A stretch of DNA of 64,000 nt from Petrosia ficiformis (taxonomy: Eukaryota > Porifera > Demospongiae > Haplosclerida > Petrosiidae), in assembly GCA_947044365.1 (NCBI GenBank), contig OX345636.1:7522001-7586000 (forward strand), read 5' to 3'. Position numbers and translations under genes: made by a program. Each line of letters begins with the position of its first letter. Positions within the stretch are counted from its first letter, which is position 1. Positions 44,646 to 56,372 of the stretch are shown here, one piece after another. The notes beneath the pieces were generated by a model that worked only from the letters and a program-made list of their open reading frames with translations, did no database searches and was not told the DNA's origin.

Positions 44646-46796
44646 ATTATAGGCAATGTATATTGGAAAGGTAATGCAGTTGCCTATACCAATACTCTGC
44701 CTATATCTTCAATATAGGCACCTATTCAGATCCCTATTCTAGTATAGGTGCAACTCTATAGGCAATGTATAGGTAATGCAGTTGCCTATACCAATACTCT
44801 GCCTATATCTTCAATATAGGCACCTATTCAGATCCCTATTCTAGTATAGGTGCAACTCTATAGGCAATGTATAGGTAATGCAGTTGCCTATACCAATACT
44901 CTGCCTATATCTTCAATATAGGCACCTATTCAGATCCTTATTCTAGTATAGGTGCAACTCTATAGGCAATGTATAGGTAATGCAGTTGCCTATACCAATA
45001 CTCTGCCTATATCTTCAATATAGGCACCTATTCAGATCCTTATTCTAGTATAGGTGCAACTCTATAGGCAATGTATAGGTAATGCAGTTGCCTATACCAA
45101 TACTCTGCCTATATCTTCAATATAGGCACCTATTCAGATCCTTATTCTAGTATAGGTGCAACTCTATAGGCAATGTATAGGTAATGCAGTTGCCTATACC
45201 AATACTCTGCCTATATCTTCAATATAGGCACCTATTCAGATCCTTATTCTAGTATAGGTGCAACTCTATAGGCAATGTATAGGTAATGCAGTTGCCTATA
45301 CCAATACTCTGCCTATATCTTCAATATAGGCACCTATTCAGATCCTTATTCTAGTATAGGTGCAACTCTATAGGCAATGTATAGGTAATGCAGTTGCCTA
45401 TACCAATACTCTGCCTATATCTTCAATATAGGCACCTATTCAGATCCTTATTCTAGTATAGGTGCAACTCTATAGGCAATGTATAGGTAATGCAGTTGCC
45501 TATACCAATACTCGGCCTATATCTTCAATATAGGCACCTATTCAGATCCCTATTCTAATATAGGTGCAACTCTATAGGCAATGTATAGGTAATGCAGTTG
45601 CCTATACCAATACTCTGCCTATATCTTCAATATAGGCACCTATTCAGATCCCTATTCTAGTATAGGTGCAACTCTATAGGCAATGTATAGGTAATGCAGT
45701 TGCCTATACCAATACTCTGCCTATATCTTCAATATAGGCACCTATTCAGATCCCTATTCTAGTATAGGTGCAACTCTATAGGCAATGTATAGGTAATGCA
45801 GTTGCCTATACCAATACTCTGCCTATATCTTCAATATAGGCACCTATTCAGATCCTTATTCTAGTATAGGTGCAACTCTATAGGCAATGTATAGGTAATG
45901 CAGTTGCCTATACCAATACTCTGCCTATATCTTCAATATAGGCACCTATTCAGATCCTTATTCTAGTATAGGTGCAACTCTATAGGCAATGTATAGGTAA
46001 TGCAGTTGCCTATACCAATACTCTGCCTATATCTTCAATATAGGCACCTATTCAGATCCTTATTCTAGTATAGGTGCAACTCTATAGGCAATGTATAGGT
46101 AATGCAGTTGCCTATACCAATACTCTGCCTATATCTTCAATATAGGCACCTATTCAGATCCTTATTCTAGTATAGGTGCAACTCTATAGGCAATGTATAG
46201 GTAATGCAGTTGCCTATACCAATACTCTGCCTATATCTTCAATATAGGCACCTATTCAGATCCTTATTCTAGTATAGGTGCAACTCTATAGGCAATGTAT
46301 AGGTAATGCAGTTGCCTATACCAATACTCTGCCTATATCTTCAATATAGGCACCTATTCAGATCCTTATTCTAGTATAGGTGCAACTCTATAGGCAATGT
46401 ATAGGTAATGCAGTTGCCTATACCAATACTCGGCCTATATCTTCAATATAGGCACCTATTCAGATCCCTATTCTAATATAGGTGCAACTCTATAGGCAAT
46501 GTATAGGTAATGCAGTTGCCTATACCAATACTCTGCCTATATCTTCAATATAGGCACCTATTCAGATCCCTATTCTAGTATAGGTGCAACTCTATAGGCA
46601 ATGTATAGGTAATGCAGTTGCCTATACCAATACTCTGCCTATATCTTCAATATAGGCACCTATTCAGATCCCTATTCTAGTATAGGTGCAACTCTATAGG
46701 CAATGTATAGGCAATGCAGTTGCCTATACCAATACTCTGCCTATATCTTCAATATAGGCACCTATTCAGATCCCTATTCTAGTATAGGTGCAACTA
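44646..46796. repeat. 102-bp satellite, about 21 units with 918-bp higher-order period
   Basis: Units begin TATAGGCAATGTATAGGTAA and repeat at exactly 102 bp (for example 44751 to 44853). Two diagnostic variants (CTCGGCC with CTAATATAGG) occur at 45511 and 46429, 918 bp = 9 units apart, and the C/T variants (GATCCCTATT versus GATCCTTATT) follow the same nine-unit pattern. Each unit carries several short inverted repeats: TATAGGCAA/TTGCCTATA, GCCTATAT/ATATAGGC and CACCTA/TAGGTG. Very low divergence between units implies recent amplification or homogenisation. Confidence 0.95.
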
Positions 46797-47076
46797 TATT
46801 TATTATTTGTTCTATGAAGTCGTTTTGAATGTGCACAGATTTTAGTCGTATTTAAATCTTCAAGATATGATTCCTGTACTTTTCCTTTCTTCAGGATGTT
46901 GCTTTCACTCCTGATGGTGACACAATAGACAAGTTTGCCACTTCTCCTGTTCCAGTTCACATGACATTCTACCTTTTTAATCTGATGAGTTTCTGATAAT
47001 GGTAGCAAAACCAATAGTGAAGGAGATTTGTCCTTTTGTTTACATGTGAGTATGAAATGTAGTATGACAATAAAGT
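46797..47076 (-). CDS. Unrecognised exon-like open frame
   Basis: Minus strand, about 90 open codons with mixed composition: KQKDKSPSLLVLLPLSETHQ, VECHVNWNRRSGKLVYCVTI, SESNILKKGKVQESYLEDL. It ends at the satellite border. No domain recognised; it may be an exon or a piece of a mobile element. The ATG near 47080 lacks a supporting context. Confidence 0.25.
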
Positions 47077-47087
47077 CCACTTTAGTT

Positions 47088-47245
47088 GGAACAATTTCTC
47101 AAACTTTTAGTTTAGTTATAGTTAACGTTATTGTAATAGACTTATAATTTAGTTGTACTTTAGTTAACTAAAAGTCAAAATGCCTTACTAAAAGGGGTTT
47201 TAGTTATAGTTATAGTTGACTAAAACAACACTAACTGACAGCTAG
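47088..47245. repeat. TAGTTATAGTTA-rich dispersed repeat, copy 1
   Basis: AAACTTTTAGTTTAGTTATA, ACTAAAAGG and TAGTTATAGTTATAGTTGAC blocks, ending near AACAACACTAA. The reverse complement of related sequence lies at 54372-54535. The ends are inverted relatives of each other, as in a small MITE. Confidence 0.65.
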
Positions 47246-48502
47246 TACAATTAAGGTAATTACTGGTGATTGAGACATTGTACATTTACTTAACTCAATA
47301 ATTTTTACTTTAGTTTCATAAGATGTTTGAATCCAAGAATAACAGAATCAATTGTTTCATTTATAAAATTTCACAGGAGAGGATCGATACCCCTAAAACC
47401 CTCTACAGTACATTACAGGTTTACAGTACCACCTCCCTCCACTCAGAATAACATTTGTATGAAGTCTGTATTCCCTTTGATACACAAAACCAATTTGTTG
47501 TTTCTTAATTAATCCATTTTATGCATTTCACAGGATTTGTTTGTACATCTTCAACTACATGTACCTGTAGCACACCTGTACATGAAAAGTAACCTACTTT
47601 CATTATGCATTATATATGTATATGTAAATAAACATTCACCATACGGTACAATAGTTCCACAGTAGTTTGACATAATTGATGTACTTGTCAATTGAACACT
47701 ACAGTAATAAGACAGTAATTACTATACTACTGTACATTAGACTGGCAGTACAACTAAGGTAATTACTGTTACTCTATGGTGACATTTTATTGAGATTATT
47801 AATTTTTTGGGTTGTTTCTTCATATAAGAAGTCACGAAATTATGTTACTTTTATATAGTCTCATATGGTATGAGAATTATATTAGGAGTACTGGCATTGT
47901 TAGGGGATGTTTTTGTTATTACCCAAGCATGAAATTATTGTATTCTGTTGTTTGTATAAATATTATACTATTTTGAATGTGTAATATAGGTACTATACTA
48001 TCCTTATTCCTTATATGAAGTGATCACCATTTTTTTGCTATACAATGTACTTGTAATTAAGTACAACATACAGCTGTACATGTGTATAGTGCTTGAAATA
48101 ACATTTCCAGACATTTTGGCTCTTTGTCTGGACAAATTCCATTTGAATTGTCTGATTACACATGTACTTATAATAATAATAATATAAATAAATACGAAAA
48201 GTCATGCCCTAATAGGTCACTTCTATATCCCATAAGCCATAAGTGATACAGTAATTACTGTACTATACTGACATGGTAATTACTGTTACTGTATGGTGAC
48301 ATTTTGTAGGTTATGTACATGTACATGTACATAAAAGCATTAATTGCAATGAAGTACAGTATATAGAAATTGACTATACAGTGCATGTAACTAATACCAT
48401 GTTAGTAAACCTAGTTTAAAATTTATTAAACAACTACAACTTTAAGTTTACCAACTCTGCTTTTGCCTTCTCCATTTTTGCCTAAACACTTTCTTTCTTT
48501 AA
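47246..48502. other. Intergenic, 5' of the piggyBac element
   Basis: AT-rich. A GGTAATTACTGTTACT-type sequence recurs at 47756 and 48273, and CAGTAATTACTRTACTA at 47703 and 48249. No gene recognised; upstream calpain exons were looked for here and not found. Confidence 0.45.
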
Positions 48503-51486
48503 CCGATTAACAGCCACAGATGCCAATTGGCGTCCGGCGCGGAATGCGCTCAAACGCCGTGGACGCCAATTGGCGTCTTTCTACCACACCTTACTCTTAT
48601 ACTTATATCTCGCAAATAATAACTGATAGGGACCTGATACTTTGGCAACACTAAGAGGAGTTCTTATGCTTCAAAAAATCTGTACTGGGTCTAGAGGCTT
48701 GCCATAAGAAAACACAGAGTTTTTACACGTGGAAAAGCACATGGTTTAGCTAGCTGTTTTGATAATTATAATAATTTTGTATAAACAATTAAAAAAAGTA
48801 TGGCAAATAAAAGACAAAGATTTGAGACAAGTGATGTAATAAAAATGCTGGACAGCAGTGCTGAAGATCCAATGATGTGTGGGAGCGACGATGAGTTTGA
48901 TGATTTTGATGAAGAAGATACTGATCCCTCTGATGATGAAAGAATTCCTTTACCATCACCACTAGACGATACCAGTACCATTTCACCATCTTCCTCTTCC
49001 CTTTTACTATCTGACACTGACTGCATTCCTGTGTCCCCACCTCCTCTTCCGCCTACCTCCTCTTCCGCCTCCTATATTAGCAACATCTACAAATATAACA
49101 AGTACTTGTATACAAACATCTTCAACTACCTCTGCTGACAATCAACATCTGCCACAATCTATATCACCACTACCATCATCACCTTCATTGTCACCAGGTC
49201 CAATATTTACAACATCTATGGGTAGCACAATATCTCCAATTACTTCTGTACAACCGCTGTTATCTATGCCTTCCTCCAACACTTCTTTGTCGTCAACACC
49301 AGTGGGCAACCCAAAATCTAAAAAGAGACAACTGAAACATTCTAAACAGACATCTAATCCTACATCAAAAAAAAACCTTCCCTATAAAGAATGGACCGCA
49401 AACCTAAAACCAGTGATTATCCACCCATATGGTCTCATCAAAGGCCCTCAATTCACTGTCGAACAGTGTCCAATAAAATTATTTGATTGGTTTTTTACAG
49501 ATACTTTGAAGATGCATATTGTAAACCAAACCAACCTATATGCTCTACAATACATGGGTCAAGAGAAATATGATCAATGGGAACCAATCACAGTGACTGA
49601 GCTATCTGCTTACCTTGGATTCTCTATCCTTATGGGTGTAGTTGATCTTCCTGCTATAGATGACTACTGGAAGAAGGACGAGATCTTTCATTATTCTCCA
49701 GTAGCCTCTCGAATTTCACGTAACAGATTTCGGGATATTTCGAGATATTTGCATTTTGGTGACAACACTAAGCTAAAAGAAAGAGGTGAAGATGGTTATG
49801 ATAGACTAGGGAAAGTAAGGCCTATTATTGATCACTTTCAAGATGTATTTAGTAAAAACTACATACCCAGACGAGAGCAGAGTATTGATGAAGCCATGAT
49901 ACCGTTTCAAGGGAGATCAACGATGAAACAGTATATGCCTCTCAAACCTGTGAGAAGGGGATTTAAAGTATGGGTACGAGCTGATGCTGTCAATGGGTAT
50001 TTCTGCCAGTTTGATGTGTACACTGGAAAGAGTACTGAAGCTGAATCCATAGGAGATCTTGGACTTGGTGGAGATGTGGTGATGAAGTTAACACGATCAC
50101 TTGTTGGTAGCTATACTCACATCTGCTTCGACAATTTTTTTTCTAGTCCCAAATTGCTAGATGCACTATATATAGACAAAATATATGCCTGTGGAACAGT
50201 TCGAACAAATCGCAAGGAATATCCTGTTGATCTGAATTTGAAGGTGGTGAAACTAAAAGATAGGTAAAAAACTAAATTAAAATATATAATGATGATAGTA
50301 CATTTACCTGTAATAATAGCTAGAATTGTAATAAACATATACAGTATATTTTCTTGTTTCAGAGGTGAATCTGTAATAAGACAACGAGGTCAAGTAACAG
50401 CTGTCATGTGGTTGGATAATCGTGTTATTCATGTGCTGTCAACAAATGGACAACCTTCAGAAATAACGACTGTACCACGTAAACAGAAAGATGGTAGTAC
50501 AAAACAAATTACATGTCCAGCATCAATACTATCATATAATACGTATATGGGCGGTGTTGATCATGGAGATCAGCTCCACGGATATTATCACGTAAGATTG
50601 AAAAATCGGAAGTACTATAAATATAATTATCTTCTGGTTTCTTTTCGATGTTTCGATCACTAATTCTTACGTGCTTTTCAAAGAAGCTCATCCACAATGT
50701 AGTTTTGGTAAACACGTAATCAATTATAGAATAGAATTAGCTCGTGGGCTCATTGGAGATTATAATTCACGTAAGAGAATATCTGGATGTACAACAACAC
50801 ACTCTGGGCATTTTTCACTGAAGAAAGTCTGTGAGGAAGGACAAGAAACACAGAGATTACGTGGTAAATGCTACTATTGTAGCATAAATAAAATTAGAAG
50901 GGATACACAGTGGTACTGCAACGAATGTCAACATTTTTTTTGCCACACCGGAAAAGTGGAAACAGACTGTTTTTATATATATCATTCCAATCTTTCAACA
51001 ACTAGTTCATAAACTCATTCAAACATCATTACTTTATCAGGCTGCAACATTCAACTCACTTATTTATATTTATTATATCTATAATATATATTATATTATT
51101 CATCTAACATTATTATAACTTTGACCCAGTCATTCACTTACTTTCGATATAGCAAGAGCGTCCAAAGTCATTTCAGGCTCTCCACACGATTATTTCAGTG
51201 TCCAAAGTCTCTGTTATAAGCTTTAAAAAACTTTCTAGTTGTAAAACAATGGATAATAACACACTTTGTATGAAAACAAACATAACTTACCACCAGAATA
51301 TCATAGCTCTTCAAGAAAAACATCGTTCGATTCCTTATCACGTGCTCTACAATATTGTAATACTGTAATAACAGCCCTGACGCTTGCTTCCTCATCTATA
51401 GGGGTTTTCCCTGTCTGGTAGAAATTTATGTTTTGCCTTTGGCGTTTAGGGGCAAGTTAACGCCCACGCAAGCGGCCGTTAATCGG
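48503..51486 (+). mobile_element. piggyBac transposon, full length
   Basis: TTAA flanks both ends (48499-48502 and 51487-51490). The termini are inverted: CCGATTAACAGCC at the left and GGCCGTTAATCGG at the right, 12 of 13 matching. Subterminal copies of GCCAATTGGCGTC include a perfect 16-bp palindrome GACGCCAATTGGCGTC at 48562-48577, likely transposase-binding sites. Total 2984 bp. TTAA target choice with short TIRs is the hallmark of piggyBac. Confidence 0.95.
48800..51012 (+). pseudogene. piggyBac transposase, two frameshifts and one intron
   Basis: The ATG at 48800 opens an acidic, Ser/Pro-rich N-terminus (DDEFDDFDEEDTDPSDDE). An exact 16-bp tandem duplication (49039-49054 = 49055-49070) shifts the frame. 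The catalytic part follows from about 49070 to 50263, with Asp residues in SIDEAMIPFQGRS and HICFDNFFSSPKLL. A 99-bp GT-AG intron (50264-50362) joins in phase to the third Asp region, YMGGVDHGDQLHGYY. A second frame slip near 50632-50641 precedes FWFLFDVSITNSYVLFKEAH. The C-terminus has the Cys-rich finger typical of the family (CYYCS ... WYCNECQHFFCH), ending at TAA 51010-51012. The DDD triad is kept, but the two frame breaks make it inactive as written. Confidence 0.92.
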
Positions 51487-51884
51487 TTAAGGGACAGTGT
51501 TGTTTGTATCGTATTACTATAACAACTTCATAATAATGTTGAGCACCATAGTGATTTGTGTTGGTTACAAATATGCCTTTTAACATGTTACTAATTATTA
51601 TACATAACATTCAAGCGAAGACTTTCACATATATATTATATACTTTAGTTAATTATTATTGAATATTTGTGGTCAATGTGTTGACTGCTCCTAAAGTGGA
51701 AGTAACTATTTGGTTTCCTTCAGTATTCAAATTTATATACATGTATATATGTTCACTGTAAAGAAATTATATTTAGACTCAAAATTGTAAATAAGGTACT
51801 TAGCAGCTGTTAATTAATGGAATATTGTGTATATATTAGCTAACAAGTACCTCGTGGTCTGAAATTAATTATGTATTATATGCT
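51487..51884. other. Intergenic, 3' of the piggyBac element
   Basis: AT-rich; no feature recognised. Confidence 0.4.
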
Positions 51885-52212
51885 CTTCCTCTCAAACTCA
51901 TCATTGTATTATTATTCTCAATGCTCTTCCTCTCAAACTCATTGTATTATTATACTCTATGCTCTTCCTCATCATTGTATCAATGCTCTTCCTCTTAAAC
52001 TTATCATTGTATTATTATACTCTATGCTCTTCCTCTCAAACTCATCATTGTATTATTATTCTCAATGCTCTTCCTCTCAAACTCATCATTTTATTATTAT
52101 TCTCAATGCTCTTCCTCTCAAACTCATCATTGTATTATTCTCAATGCTCTTCCTCTCAAACTCATCATTGTATTATTATTCTCAATGCTCTTCCTCTCAA
52201 ACTCATCATTAT
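51885..52212. repeat. ~41-bp minisatellite (CTCTTCCTCTCAAACTCATC)
   Basis: Eight to nine units of AATGCTCTTCCTCTCAAACT followed by CATCATTGTATTATTATTCT, with deletions in some. Frames open through it (51871-52337) in all three phases are repeat artefacts. Confidence 0.9.
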
Positions 52213-52692
52213 TCTTTTTTGTATTGCTAGTTTTTATTATAAGTAGTAACATTTCCAGTCATTTATTATTACTCATGAATATTCATAAATCCAACGCCCA
52301 TCCATCACACATACATGTTATTAGAAATAACATTTAAACCAAAAAGTACACACACAAGATTGGGATGGTGTCAACTAAATTAATAGTTATAAATGCATTT
52401 CTATATACTCCTAGACTATACATACTTGTAGCTAAGGTTAATGGAAGTGACTATAGCTTAATTAAGCTACCGTATCGACATTTGTTTTGGTTTTGATATA
52501 ATATCCTTACACGTTCTTTCAATGTTTCAAAATGTACTTTTGTTTCTCTTTATTTGGGGGTGGGAAGGTGGTAAGATACTAGTTGTATTAACTTTCTTTA
52601 CTCCATATTAATATGTGAGAAGAGTAAACTTTTAAAATTGTTTGTGGTTATATCAATTCCCTTGAATTTCATAATGTTTATTACCATATTAG
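52213..52692. other. Region upstream of the first recognised calpain exon
   Basis: No exon encoding the usual N-terminal calpain stretch ahead of the Cys exon was found here. Confidence 0.4.
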
Positions 52693-52824
52693 GAGATTGT
52701 ATGTGATCCAAAGTTGTTTACCGGAGGTGCTAGTCGGTTTGATGTTGCTCAAGGGATACTAGGAGACTGTTGGTTAGTAGCTGCTATATCTTTGCTCACA
52801 CAAGACAAGATATTGTTGAATAAA
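52693..52824 (+). pseudogene. Calpain exon with catalytic Cys
   Basis: Acceptor CATATTAG|GAGATT and donor AATAAA|GTAAGG bound 44 codons in phase 0. The peptide includes CDPKLFTGGASRFDVAQGIL and GDCWLVAAISLLTQDKILL. GDCW carries the catalytic Cys of the calpain PC1 core, and Gln in VAQG forms the oxyanion hole. This exon is intact, but the gene as a whole is not (see the exons at 54144-60743). Calpains are Ca-dependent intracellular cysteine proteases. Confidence 0.9.
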
Positions 52825-54143
52825 GTAAGGAACTTCATGTTTTATTAGTTTAGGAAGGACAGGTTAACACCACTTCTGATAAATACCCCATTTAAGTTGA
52901 ATGACGACCCCATATGAAAAAGAAATGTAGCATAAACATTACATTTGTATTGATGGAGTTGAAATATTTTGATGAATACAGTGGAACTTTCTCTTCATAA
53001 TTAAAGGACACTTTGGACTAGAGGAAGTGTCCTTTAATAATTATTATAGGTCATTTAATAGACAAATGTATTGTATTGGGACAAAACCAAGTGTCTTTAG
53101 TATGGAGGTATCCTAAATACCATTCCTTTTTTGTGGTTCTAATGGTTACTGTCATAAAATCATGGCTGTTTCTAAGTAACTAGTATAAAACTCCATTTAA
53201 TTAGATATTGTGATTAACAACACATTCTAGGAATGTAACAAGGTACATGTTTGTAGGTTTCCTTTGCTATTGAACTCTTGTCATATCAAATGACCCTATA
53301 CTCTCCATTCTATGACATGAAGTCATATAAGCTTGGATCATTTAATTAAATTCCATTCCAGTTAACAAAATTCGATTGATAATTCACAGGGGAAGTCACA
53401 AAATAATTATATATTTATATACATGTAGTCTCGTATGGTATAAGAAATATGTTAGGAGTACTGACATTTGTGGGTTTACTATTGAAGTTATGCAATACTG
53501 AGCAGAACATGGCGTGTTGCATAAGTACATGTAGGAGTACTGGGTCTAGCTCTATCCCTAAAATGGCCCTGTATCATACACCTCAGTGTACATTATGGGC
53601 CTATATTATACACCTCAGTGTACATTATGGGTGTACATGTATATTATACACCTCAGTGTACATTATGGGCTATACCATACACTTCAGTGTACATTATGGG
53701 TCTATATTATACACCTCAGTGTACATTATGGGCCTATATTATACACCTCAGTGTACATTATGGGCCTACATGTATATTATACACCTCAGTGTACATTATG
53801 GGTCTATATTATACACCTCAGTGTACATTATGGGCCTATATTATACAACTCAGTGTACATTATGGGTCTATATTATACACCTCAGTGTACATTATGGGCC
53901 TATATTATACACCTCAGTGTACATTGTGTATGTCAGAGGACATCTTGAAAAGTGATGTGATCTAAGGCATAAATGTTAGAGTAGGATGTTTTTGTTCGCA
54001 CTCAAGCATGGAATTATTGTATTCTGTGGTTTATATAAACACCAATGTATGTAATATAATATCCTTATGTGAAGTGACAGCCCAAAATTCTATTAGATGA
54101 CTTGTCAGTATTCCTTTTGTAATCCACCTCCTCTTCCTTATAG
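52825..54143 (+). other. Calpain intron 1 region, with a minisatellite
   Basis: Contains the minisatellite at 53570-53935. Sequence near 53395-53465 (GAAGTCACAAAATAATTATA, GTCTCGTATGGTATAAGAAA, TGTTAGGAGTACTG) matches 47828-47895, and 53995-54050 (CTCAAGCATGGAATTATTGT, ATTCTGTGGTTTATATAAA) matches 47920-47965. The region is therefore partly duplicated from the area before the piggyBac insertion. Confidence 0.6.
53570..53935. repeat. ~30-bp minisatellite (CACCTCAGTGTACATTATGG)
   Basis: About twelve units of TATTATACACCTCAGTGTAC followed by ATTATGGGCC; three units carry an ACATGT insertion. Since 30 is divisible by three, long open frames run through all phases. Confidence 0.95.
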
Positions 54144-54331
54144 GGTATACCTACGGATCAGGGAAGGGGGTATGGATGTTCTGGTATATTTCATTTTAAA
54201 TTTGGCATTTTGGTGACTGGATTGATTTAGTGATTGACGATCGTCTTCCAACACAATGGCAAACTCATCTTCATACATTCTGAAGATGATAATGAATTTT
54301 GGAGTGCTCTGTTGGAAAAGGCTTATGCTAA
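54144..54331 (+). pseudogene. Calpain exon (PC1 end), two frameshifts
   Basis: After the acceptor CCTTATAG, the frame reads GIPTDQGRGYGCSGIFHFKF. A one-base loss near 54203 shifts to [17 protein letters not shown], and a second shift near 54255 leads to [20 protein letters not shown] then EKAYA. These are the standard calpain blocks FHFxFWxFGxWVDVVxDDxLPT and [26 protein letters not shown]. Donor TGCTAA|GTATAT. The two shifts are direct evidence of pseudogenisation unless they are assembly errors. Confidence 0.85.
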
Positions 54332-54371
54332 GTATATTTAGTTGTGTGATTATATATATATATATATAGTA

Positions 54372-54535
54372 TTGTGTTGCTTTAGTTAACTATAACTATA
54401 ACTAAATTACATGTTTGTAACTAAAAATGGGCACTTTTAGTTAGTTAACACCCTTTTAGTAAGACTAATATTGTTTTAGTTAATTAACTATAACTATAAC
54501 TAAATTGTGAGAAACTACTAGAAGTGAAACAACAC
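54372..54535. repeat. TAGTTATAGTTA-rich dispersed repeat, copy 2
   Basis: GCTTTAGTTAACTATAACTA and, inverted, TTTTAGTTAATTAACTATAA; related to 47088-47245 on the other strand. Confidence 0.65.
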
Positions 54536-54694
54536 TAATATACACATGTACTTGTTCATGAATGTCTTATTCATTATCTATCTGTTCATCTAACCTCACC
54601 TCCTTCATCCACCCATCATTCATCAACCCATTGATTTGTTATTCATCCAATCATCTATTCTTTAATCCATTCATTCATCCACTCACCCTCCAGT

Positions 54695-55115
54695 ATTCAT
54701 CATCATTCATTCATCCACTCACCCTCCAGTATTCGATCATCATTCATTCATCCACTCACCCTCCAGTATTCATCATCATTCATTCATCCACTCACCCTCC
54801 AGTATTCATCATCATTCATTCATCCACTCACCCTCCAGTATTCATCATCATTCATTCATCCACTCACCCTCCAGTATTCGATCATCATTCATTCATCCAC
54901 TCACCCTCCAGTATTCGATCATCATTCATTCATCCACTCACCCTCCAGTATTCGATCATCATTCATTCATCCACTCACCCTCCAGTATTCAATCATCATT
55001 CATTCATCCACTCACCCTCCAGTATTCAATCATCATTCATTCATCCACTCACCATCCAGTATTCATCATTCATTCATTCATCCACTCATCCTCCAGTATT
55101 CGATCATCATTCATT
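54695..55115. repeat. ~36-bp minisatellite (CATCCACTCACCCTCCAGTA)
   Basis: About twelve units of TTCATCATCATTCATTCATC followed by CACTCACCCTCCAG, some with GA or AA inserted (TTCGATC, TTCAATC). Open frames here are artefacts. Confidence 0.95.
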
Positions 55116-55149
55116 CATCTATGTATCTATTCATCTTTTTTTATCTATC

Positions 55150-56130
55150 TCTCCATCTAGTGTACTTGTGTGTTCATAGTCACAGTACAAGTACTCATAC
55201 ATGTACATATGTGTATAATTATGTACTAGTGTACTTGTGTGTTCATACATGTAGGTATGTACTACGCAGTACAAGTGCTCATACATGTACATATGTGTAT
55301 AATTATGTACTAGTGTACTTGTGTGTTCATAGGTATGTACTACACAGTACAAGTACTCCTACATGTACATATGTGTATAATTATGTACTAGTGTACTTGT
55401 GTGTTCATAGTCACAGTACAAGTGCTCATACATGTACATATGTGTATAATTATGTACTAGTGTACTTGTGTGTTCATAGGTATGTACTACACAGTACAAG
55501 TACTCCTACATGTACATATGTGTATAATTATGTACTAGTGTACTTGTGTGTTCATAGGTATGTACTACACAGTACAAGTACTCCTACATGTACATATGTG
55601 TATAATTATGTACTAGTGTACTTGTGTGTTCATAGGTATGTACTACATAGTACAAGTACTCATACATGTACATATGTGTATAATTATGTACTAGTGTACC
55701 TGTGTGTTCATAAGTATGTACTACACAGTACAAGTGCTCATACATGTACATATGTGTATAATTATGTACTAGTGTACTTGTGTGTTCATAGTCACAGTAC
55801 AAGTACTCATACATGTACATATGTGTATAATTATGTACTAGTGTACTTGTGTGTTCATACATGTAGGTATGTACTACGCAGTACAAGTGCTCATACATGT
55901 ACATATGTGTATAATTATGTACTAGTGTACTTGTGTGTTCATAGGTATGTACTACACAGTACAAGTACTCATACATGTACATATGTGTATAATTATGTAC
56001 TAGTGTGTACTTGTGTGTTCATAGGTATGTACTACACAGTACAAGTGCTCATACATGTACATATGTGTATAATTACGTACTAGTGTACTTGTGTGTTCAT
56101 ATGTATGTACTACACTGTACAAGTACCAGT
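55150..56130. repeat. ~84-bp minisatellite (TAGTGTACTTGTGTGTTCAT)
   Basis: About twelve units of TAGTGTACTTGTGTGTTCAT, AGGTATGTACTACACAGTAC, AAGTACTCATACATGTACAT and ATGTGTATAATTATGTAC. Unit types (AGTCACAG, ACATGTAGGTATG and AGGTATG) alternate and suggest a higher-order order of about 600 bp. A 320-codon open frame spans it but has no coding merit. Confidence 0.95.
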
Positions 56131-56230
56131 AGTCAAGTACAGATACATGTACACATACATGTACATGTACATGTATGTGCACATGTATGTGTACATGTAC
56201 ATATGTGGATTCCTATTTTATATATTATAG

Positions 56231-56372
56231 TTCTCCAACATGGAAGAAATTACCAGCTGCTAAGCATCGTGAACTCCAGGAAGATGGAGTAAAAGAGGAT
56301 GGAGAGTTTTGGATGAGATTTTATCAAACACTTTACTGACTTTGAGATGTGTTCTGTTAATATTGACCAATT
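56231..56372 (+). pseudogene. Calpain exon (end of catalytic core), frameshifted
   Basis: After the acceptor TATTATAG the frame gives SPTWKKLPAAKHRELQEDGV, KEDGEFWM; a small deletion then shifts to DFIKHFTDFEMCSVNIDQL. This corresponds to the calpain block W.K......EDGEFWM.F.DF...F...E.C. The residues before SPTW that would hold the catalytic Asn segment are absent. Confidence 0.85.

Larger units (their letters stand above)
54332..56230 (+). other. Interval where the calpain His/Asn exon should be
   Basis: Between EKAYAK and SPTWKKL a calpain normally has about 130 residues carrying the catalytic His (HAYSV-type) and Asn (NPWG-type). None is found in this 1.9 kb. It is filled by a TAACTATAACTA repeat (54372-54535), a 36-bp minisatellite (54695-55115) and an 84-bp minisatellite (55150-56130). 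Confidence 0.75.

Noticed and set aside
44646..46796. CRISPR-like array
   Set aside because: Units are contiguous 102-bp repeats without unique spacers, in a eukaryotic, intron-containing context. It is a satellite.
53449..53965. Overlapping long frames in three phases
   Set aside because: All result from the 30-bp minisatellite, whose unit length is a multiple of three.
54562..55179. A 205-codon Ser/His/Pro-rich open frame
   Set aside because: It runs through the 36-bp minisatellite; no start context, splice site or family match.
55121..56083. A 320-codon open frame
   Set aside because: It is the translation of an 84-bp minisatellite (divisible by three). The opposite strand is open as well, and the peptide is a short motif repeated.
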